A DNA stretch of 25,514 nt from Reticulitermes lucifugus (lineage: Eukaryota > Arthropoda > Insecta > Blattodea > Rhinotermitidae): positions 12,393-37,906 of the forward strand of contig JAKCWW010001099.1 in NCBI GenBank assembly GCA_026260175.1, written 5' to 3'. Shown in pieces: positions 19,736 through 25,514 of the stretch (position 1 is the stretch's first letter; every line of letters starts with the position of its first letter). The notes beneath the pieces are model-generated. The model saw nothing but the letters and a program-made list of their open reading frames with translations. It was not told the DNA's origin and made no database searches. A program made the position numbers and the translations under genes.

Positions 19736-20317
19736 AAGAAATGTGATGGAAAACTGTTGTCTGTAGCGACGTGGCCGTGCGGAATTGCCTGGGAAATGAT
19801 GTGTGGATATCAAAAGTAGCTTCGCTTTTGTGACTGGTCCGTACGCCATCATGTTTATACCACAGGCTTGTGCGTGTTATCATCTGTCCGTTGTTGCGTG
19901 TTTGAATGTGTGCGTGCACGTATGTGGAGTACTCCCTGATAAGTGGCAGCTAATTAAAAATTTAATAGTACAATTGTATTTTTGCTTTCGATTGGATATC
20001 AGTTCTGATTGAAGAATGGATTTATTTTCGCCTTCATAAATTTTACAGCGTTACTAGTTCTTGACATACATTTTCTGACCTTCGGAATCGGTTCAAACAT
20101 GTAGACGAACGGACAGACAAGATGTCATTATGCGTTAATTTTATTGACTTTCTGAAAAAATTGCATGGCAGTGTCTAGACCTACATTTGTTAAAGACCTA
20201 CGAAGGAAGCTCAGAAGGACCAGTGACTGCACAGTGAAGTATTACATATTAAAGGAATGGCTACCTCTATTATGCAGGCTCTCCTTATAAATGACATTTA
20301 CGAACCGAATAAGAAAT
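19736..20317. other. No feature recognised
   Basis: Includes a GAACGGACAGACAAGATG stretch near 20108 that recalls the GACA repeat context at 5825. Confidence 0.35.
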
Positions 20318-20460
20318 TCATTGCGACTCGGGGTTCTCGCTGCCATGACTGTAAGGACATGGATCTTCCGGATGTGATGCTGTGAAGTCTGGTAGAGACT
20401 ACGGAGGTCTCAGAGAACTTGAAGCCTCCATCTTCAATGCAGAAGTCTCAGAAGATGAAA
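20318..20460 (-). repeat. Foldback-type dispersed repeat, copy C (partial, decayed)
   Basis: The minus strand reads GCATCACATCCGGAAGATCC then GGCAGCGAGAACCCCGAGTC, matching the arm sequence of copies A and B. On the plus strand GAAGATGAAAGTAACTCATA resembles the end of the central segment. No second arm is recognisable. Confidence 0.45.
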
Positions 20461-21541
20461 GTAACTCATACATCATCATCTACAAGGATTTTCGCTTCCG
20501 TACAGTGCTCCAGCGCCATACCCTCACAAAAATAATTTGATATACTCAAATATAAAGATTTTATCTTATTCATATGCTGAGTTGCCTTCAAGTATTCAAG
20601 AGGATAGTTGTAAAATGGATGAGTTTCTATTCTTGAGTGGCTGAATTGCAATAGTTGTGCGCGACCGGACTTCCCAGAGTTATTGTTATAGACCCACTAT
20701 ACGATATCGCGTGGCTCCGGATATAATATGCAAATGATAGAAGAATTCACTTATTATTTTAGTATTGCACCGAAAATTCCACCTTTTTCTTTTTCACATG
20801 CTTATGTATATTTCTCACGGCCATCAATTGCGACAAGAAGAAAACGACAGGGCTGGTAATAGAACATTCTGGACATCCTCTCTCTAGATTACAGAAATTA
20901 TGTAGCACGAGTGGTACATTATTTTTAACAATACATAAAAGGAATGTGCGATTTTAAATCTTGACTTTTCCTATAATTGTTATTGTTCTGTTGTATGTTG
21001 TCTGCAGATTATAATTGACTTCAGAGTACTTTAACGTTAAAGGGACTGAAAGTGCCAGCAGTACGACACAATATTTGCGAGGCAAAACCCAAATCTGTAC
21101 TATATCTGTTATTTTTATTTTATTAATAAAATTGTTTACTTCATCATCTGCCTTTAAAGGCTAGGCTTAAAAGCTATTTCAGCTTTAATCCAAATTTGAC
21201 GAAATGTACCTATTGTATTACTCTTCGTCAAAGATAGTTAACAAGTTATGAAATGTCCGCATTAGCTTAACAACTCAGGCGCATTCGCTCCCATTTTTCT
21301 AATTACTTCGAACACTAAATATTTTCGGACAAAATTACATTGGGCATAAAAAGTTTAATTAATTTAATCCTGCAACTATTTTTTGGAAAATCCTTCACCC
21401 TGAGAGGTCTAAACATCAAGCCATTATGCTTCCCATGTGCGCAGATGGGCATGTAGGCCTTCATATAAAGGGCCCGTTACTACGGTCCAGTTTCAACAAA
21501 GTTAAAGTCACTGATAAATTTTAGAGCACCTCAACACAAAA
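20461..21541. other. No feature recognised
   Basis: AT-rich sequence without a recognisable coding or repeat signature. Confidence 0.4.
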
Positions 21542-21714
21542 TCACATGAACATCCCTTCGGGGATTCCAGAATGCCCGCTACATCCAAAGAGACAGACAC
21601 TAACAAGTTCATATTCGTAACTTCTTTTTGCGTACTCTTCAAAAATGGATTTTAAAACCCGGTCCTCTGGTATCTTATCCAGATAAAAATTCAATTGAAA
21701 AATAAGGGGTTTTT
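21542..21714 (-). other. Protein-like open frame of unknown nature, interrupted by a SINE
   Basis: The minus-strand frame reads DREKPLIFQLNFYLDKIPED, then RVLKSIFEEYAKRSYEYEL, and ends at a stop by 21542. The mix of charged and hydrophobic residues looks more protein-like than neighbouring chance frames. If the SINE at 21726-22013 and one duplication copy are removed, the same frame extends only about six codons upstream before a TAA. I recognise no family. It could be an exon or repeat remnant, or chance. Confidence 0.15.
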
Positions 21715-21725
21715 CCCTGTCGGTA
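21715..21725. repeat. Target-site duplication, left copy
   Basis: CCCTGTCGGTA is repeated at 22014-22024, flanking the SINE. Confidence 0.8.
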
Positions 21726-22013
21726 AACGTAAAGATAAATTTAACACCAGAACAGGCCATGAAGTCCCAGACGTATAGCAGAGGTATAGTTCTACTCTTT
21801 CTTTAACCTCGGCGTTAGATAGGGGTGGGTGGCCAACGCCACACCTCGGCCGCTTTATCCCCGGGAAAGAGACCCGGTACCCATTGTACAGGAGGCTGGA
21901 TGGACCCAGGGCCAGTCTGGACGGGCGCAGAAAATCTCCTCCCTACCGGGATTCGATCCCCAGACCTCCCAGCCCGTAACGACTCGCTATACCAACTACG
22001 CTATCCCGGCCCA
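21726..22013 (-). mobile_element. tRNA-derived SINE, type 1, with target-site duplication
   Basis: Minus-strand head GGGCCGGGATAGCGTAGTTG with an A-box region TAGCGTAGTTGG, and a B-box region GGGGATCGAATCCC (plus-strand complement near 21949-21962). The body has GGGTACCGGGTCTCTTTCCC and GGTGTGGCGTTGGCC, then CTTCATGGCCTGTTCTGG. Exact 11-bp duplications define the ends. Confidence 0.88.
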
Positions 22014-22024
22014 CCCTGTCGGTA
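22014..22024. repeat. Target-site duplication, right copy
   Basis: Exact match to 21715-21725. Confidence 0.8.
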
Positions 22025-22316
22025 CAATATTCTTTATTTTATCTTAAATAGTTATATATATATCATCTTCAGATATTATCTATTTTCAACATAGATGCTG
22101 AGTTCCGTGTATCATAATTTTTGTCTTTTTTAAATTATGATTTTTTTTATTTTATAGATTTCCTTATTGTGTTTAGTGGGGGTGCACTTTGTTCCCGTTT
22201 TTCCGGTTACACCTCTTCCGGCAGAATGTATTGTTGGTGATTTTGTGTATTACAATTTTGTTTTGTTGGTGTTGTGTTCTGATTTACTACTTACACTTTG
22301 TTCCGTCTTGGTCTTG

Positions 22317-22407
22317 TTTTGATGTTGTAATGTCGTACTTTGATCGTGTTGCCTTTTCACCCACTGAGAAAGTAACAGACACAAAGTGTCATATCTCAAC
22401 ATCAAAA
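22317..22407. repeat. Imperfect 45-bp-arm palindrome
   Basis: The arms 22317-22361 and 22363-22407 are symmetric about 22362 without net indels. TTTTGATGTTG pairs exactly with CAACATCAAAA at the outer ends, and ACTTTG (22337-22342) with CAAAGT (22382-22387). By eye about 30 of 44 positions pair. It may be a foldback element remnant. Confidence 0.5.
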
Positions 22408-23349
22408 CCACACCATACGACATGCTAATTTTAAATATGCACCCATGGACTTTGCATCATGTCCCACAGGTTTAAAGAAAGCTGTAATGACTCTTTTCAT
22501 ATATTATTTTAAGAAAGTAAGCATCTTTTAGTGAATGATGGCAGAACTGGCTGTTAGACGCTGCGTATCACGTGAGAATGTGAGAACACGATGCTTTACT
22601 AGTGCATACAAATTTTTTATTACTTACGTGAAGTCATTTCTTCAAATTGCAAAATAAACGTTTTAAGTTCACATCTCACTAACAAAAAATTCGAATATAA
22701 CAAACTGCGGGTGCTAAAAATCTTTCGCTGTAATATTTGTAATCAGCGCATCCAGGTTATTTTGCACGTGTTGTAGACACAAAAATAAACATTTTTGTGT
22801 TGTGTTATAGGCCTAGACGTGTTAATGTATCTCTAATGTGACGCTCAATACACATAAGTTAAGTTTTAATTCGTGTTGAGACGAAGATTTGTCAGGATGA
22901 ACCACAGGAATGGCTTAAAAATATGAGTAAATCTGAAATTATACGATTTAAGTAACGGAGTCAACTGTTCAGAGAGTAAGAAGACAGCCTAAACGCTCTT
23001 AAGTGCGGCAGACGTAAATTTCCATGTAAGTAAAGTTTCTTACCACCACAAAGTCTAATACCTGTAAACGAGTCGTCACACCACAAACTGGTACTATAAA
23101 GCGGCCACAAGATAAATTCTACAAAATGTCATAAAATATGTTCATTTATACCAGAATTGCATTAAAATAATTCAATCATCCCCGCCTACTACAAATAATA
23201 TGTTTCAAATAATAACCATGAAAGTACACTCATGGGTAAATGATGACCTCTCTTATTACAGTTTCAAAATATTACCATATAAGACATTAATAATATGGAA
23301 TAAAAACTGAGTTATTCTTCATTATTTGCTTTAAAACTCCTCTAATTTT
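22408..23349. other. No feature recognised
   Basis: AT-rich; no coding or repeat signature found. Confidence 0.4.
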
Positions 23350-23390
23350 CTTCCTGAAGATGGCTTGTTATTGACTGAAACATGTCGGAG
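23350..23390 (+). other. Hammerhead-like core motif outside the foldback family
   Basis: CTGAAGA (23354-23360), a poorly pairing stem II region, GAAA (23377-23380), then CATGTC (23381-23386) ending in the GTC triplet. CTTC (23350-23353) can pair with GGAG (23387-23390) as stem I, using one wobble. The bases ACATGT between the conserved GAA and the C are self-complementary. Confidence 0.25.
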
Positions 23391-23780
23391 TGACAAAGAA
23401 GAGGGTATTATTTATTCTCACATGTGTACTTTGACGGTTACTATATGAAACATAATATTTTACATATTTATTTTACGCTTCTGAACGCACGTCTCGACAA
23501 GCACTCTGGACTTTGAAGCGTTGATTGTCATGCAGTGTGGCAACTGATAAGGTCGGATCCTCTCCTGCTAACAAGAAAACTTTCACGTAATATCACGTAA
23601 TAAAGACGTTCAGCGTCACAGCAAAGCGCGATATGTAAAGGCAGCTGGAACTGAACCAGTTCGCTCTGATGCACAAGATGCAACTACACAACAAAAGCAT
23701 CGAAAAGTACAGTGCTGTTCACGGAAAGAATAGGGATTTTAATTGTGAAACACAGAAGTATATTCAAAATTATGGACAAT

Positions 23781-23793
23781 AAACCTCATGGGA
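23781..23793. repeat. Target-site duplication, left copy
   Basis: AAACCTCATGGGA against AAACCTCTTGGGA at 24070-24082 (12 of 13 identical). Confidence 0.82.
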
Positions 23794-24069
23794 GTGGCCC
23801 GGGATAGCGTAGTCGGTATAGCGACTCGATACGAGCTGGACGGTCTGGGGATCAAATCCCGGTGGGGGCGAGATTTTCAGCACCCGTCCTGGGGCCTACC
23901 CAGCCTCCTGTACAATGGTACCTGGTCATTCCCGGGGTAAAGCGGCTGGGGCGTGGCGTTGACCACCCACCCCCATCTAGTGCCGAGGTTAAAGAAAGAA
24001 TAGAGCTATACCTCTATTCCCCCTCTGGGCCTTCATGGCCTGTTCTAGGCCTGTTCTGTTTTACCTTTT
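23794..24069 (+). mobile_element. tRNA-derived SINE, type 1, with target-site duplication
   Basis: The best-preserved copy of type 1. A-box TAGCGTAGTCGG (23805-23816), B-box-like GGGATCAAATCCC (23848-23860), then CCCAGCCTCCTGTACAATGG, CATTCCCGGGGTAAAGCGGC, GGGGCGTGGCGTTGACCACC and CCTTCATGGCCTGTTCTAGG. The tail repeats GGCCTGTTCT and ends TTTTACCTTTT. The head is transcribed by RNA polymerase III in active SINEs; this family presumably borrows a LINE reverse transcriptase, but its tail does not match the LINE 3' end seen in this window. Confidence 0.92.
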
Positions 24070-24082
24070 AAACCTCTTGGGA
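24070..24082. repeat. Target-site duplication, right copy
   Basis: 12 of 13 identical to 23781-23793. Confidence 0.82.
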
Positions 24083-25128
24083 AATCTAGGTGTAGATGAG
24101 AGGCAGGCCGGCGGCTAACTGCCTGTGGTTGCGTTTTTAAATAAATATAAAAGATACACACCATTACACAGATAAACGTACATTCTGTCCATATTTACTC
24201 ATTCGGAATACACAAATTAATTAAAGTAATGAATGAGAAAAATTGTATAATAAATATAAAATTTTCTATTCAACACTGGGATCGTTCAGATTCATGTGTC
24301 GTGAAATTCACGAGTACTGTAATTGCAATTATAAACAATAGGGGTGGTCACCTAGACGAGCTTCGGGCGCCACCCTCCAGGAAGCAACTTAGGAAAGAGT
24401 CATGCATTAATAAATAAAATATTTTTTTCTTGGTTGATGGCTTTTTCTCTTTCATCCAAATACCACAAATTAATTTCACTTAGTTAAGAGTCTCCTTTCC
24501 CTACAAAATATTTAAAACACTGAACATTATTTCTTAAAGACAACGAGCGCGATCCGTTGCAATGACGTTGCCAGTGGCGTGGTCGTCTGCTCTCGAATGT
24601 ACCCTACGTGTTTCACAGTAAGTACCTGTGTTTGTGATCCTGTACCGTAAACGATTCCTTGTAAAACATGCCAATAAAATGCAAGTCTTATTATTTTAGA
24701 GTTTCCTGTTATTGTGTGAAATTTTGTTGCTTATGCTTCGCAGAAGACAGCAGTTACCTTTTCGTAAGGTTCCAGAAACACATGAACACTGTAAGCTGTA
24801 ATCTGGAGCATATGAAGTTGTTAAGCACGTGCTCTATGAAGGAAAATTCTCACCATATTGTGAAATGTTTTGCAATCTGCTTAACTGCACACGTATTCAC
24901 TTTATACAACTGTGGATACTTACGAGACTGTTTTTGTGTTAAGTGCAGTTAAATCATTCAAAATCTGTTTCTCAGGACACGTGTAAGTTAATTACGTAAA
25001 TTCTCTATCTGTGTCTTTCTATGTTGTTAAAATAACACATTAATAAATCTTAAACGATCCATAACAGTGCATTGAATAGTTAGACAAGGTAACTTAAACC
25101 AAAAATTCACGTACGATTATGAAAATAC
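24083..25128. other. No gene supported; one cysteine-rich open frame
   Basis: A 94-codon frame at 24668-24952 begins MPIKC and holds 14 cysteines, several in C-x-C or CC spacing. The start resembles the opening of THAP-type zinc fingers, but the expected later C-x2-H and AVPTIF-like segments are not visible. TG-rich sequence alone could give many TGT codons, so I do not call a gene. Confidence 0.3.
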
Positions 25129-25514
25129 AGTGTGTCCACAAAGTCCCTTCGGGGTTTTGAAAAATTGTGGCGCGCAAACAAATTGAGCTAGCCACATGCG
25201 GTTTGCGGCAGATTACAGTGAAACTCTGGAAGTTTTTTTTCACAGGCGTTTTGCGACAGATTACAGTGAAACTCTGGAAGACCCGTATCAGGAATGCGAT
25301 CTCGGCTATTCCAGCGGTGTCCACAAAGTCCCTTCGGGGTTTTGAAAAATTGTAGCGCGCAAACAAATTGAGCTAGCCACATGTGGTTTGCAGCAGATTA
25401 CAGTGAAACTCTGGAAGTTTTTTTTGCCGCCAACAGATGGCTTGATGACCAGAAGACCCGTATCAGGAATGCGATCTCGGCTATTCCAGCGGACATGCTC
25501 CACAGAACATGGCA
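25129..25514 (+). mobile_element. Rearranged mariner-type element end(s) with internal direct repeats, running off the window
   Basis: A TA dinucleotide precedes CAGTGTGTCCACAAAGTCCC (from 25129), a Tc1/mariner-like terminus. A 108-bp module (25133-25240) is repeated at 25318-25425 with only three transitions. A 41-bp module (25277-25317) is repeated exactly at 25452-25492 and encodes, on the plus strand, the start of TRIRNAISAIPADMLHRTW, a transposase C-terminal block. A 28-base piece (25205-25232) recurs with one change at 25253-25280. The first unit looks like an internal deletion joined at GAAG microhomology; the second continues past the window end with W-L-D-D-Q-K before the C-terminal block. 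Neither unit shows a full transposase. Confidence 0.75.

Noticed and set aside
22189..22428. Possible membrane protein, 79 codons, hydrophobic start
   Set aside because: The hydrophobic residues come from T-rich low-complexity DNA and the 3' half lies in an imperfect palindrome.

Overview
This window looks like non-coding DNA from a large, repeat-rich insect genome. No intact protein-coding gene, rRNA gene or functional tRNA gene can be supported. The long open frames are either chance frames or readings through dispersed repeats. A cockroach/termite-like (Blattodea) source is my best guess, because several decayed peptides (a non-LTR reverse-transcriptase C-terminus, a SINE frame reading 'SVAGIATRYELDGPGIE', a frame reading 'RSALFWDIT') are of kinds I associate with those genomes. 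That placement is inference, not proof.

Layout, left to right. 3-259: decayed 3' end of a conserved arthropod protein of unknown function. 803-1085: 3' end of a non-LTR retrotransposon (LINE). 2150-2490: foldback repeat with a perfect 23-bp hairpin. 2494-2755: a second LINE fragment, covering a more upstream part of the same protein region. 3485-4299: dead IS630/Tc1/mariner transposase, minus strand. 5148-5277 and 5932-6299: LINE 3' ends, the second with a 13-bp target-site duplication (TSD). 6809-7093: tRNA-derived SINE. 8671-9640: a LINE fragment split by an insertion containing a SINE. 9650-12000: nothing recognised. 12007-12294: decayed AACC-type low-complexity tract. 12325-12553: a tRNA-Leu-like SINE with a perfect TSD, interrupted by a 50-N assembly gap. 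14095-15461: one SINE piece and two LINE pieces. 15880-16070: second foldback copy. 16630-16794: a third SINE type. 17928-18128: a non-autonomous hAT element (MITE) with an 8-bp TSD. 19036-19232 and 19490-19735: SINEs. 20318-20460: third foldback copy. 21726-22013 and 23794-24069: SINEs with TSDs. 25131-25514: tandemly rearranged mariner-type ends running off the window.

The sequence therefore records nested mobile-element insertions: one LINE family (six loci sharing its 3' end, plus one more upstream fragment), three tRNA-derived SINE types, at least two DNA-transposon types and one foldback family. The least explained signal is a hammerhead-ribozyme-like arrangement (CTGAAGA, a hairpin, GAAA, a short palindrome, usually ending GTC) at the centre of two foldback copies and at one separate site near 23354. 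I see no operon, CRISPR array or defence system.
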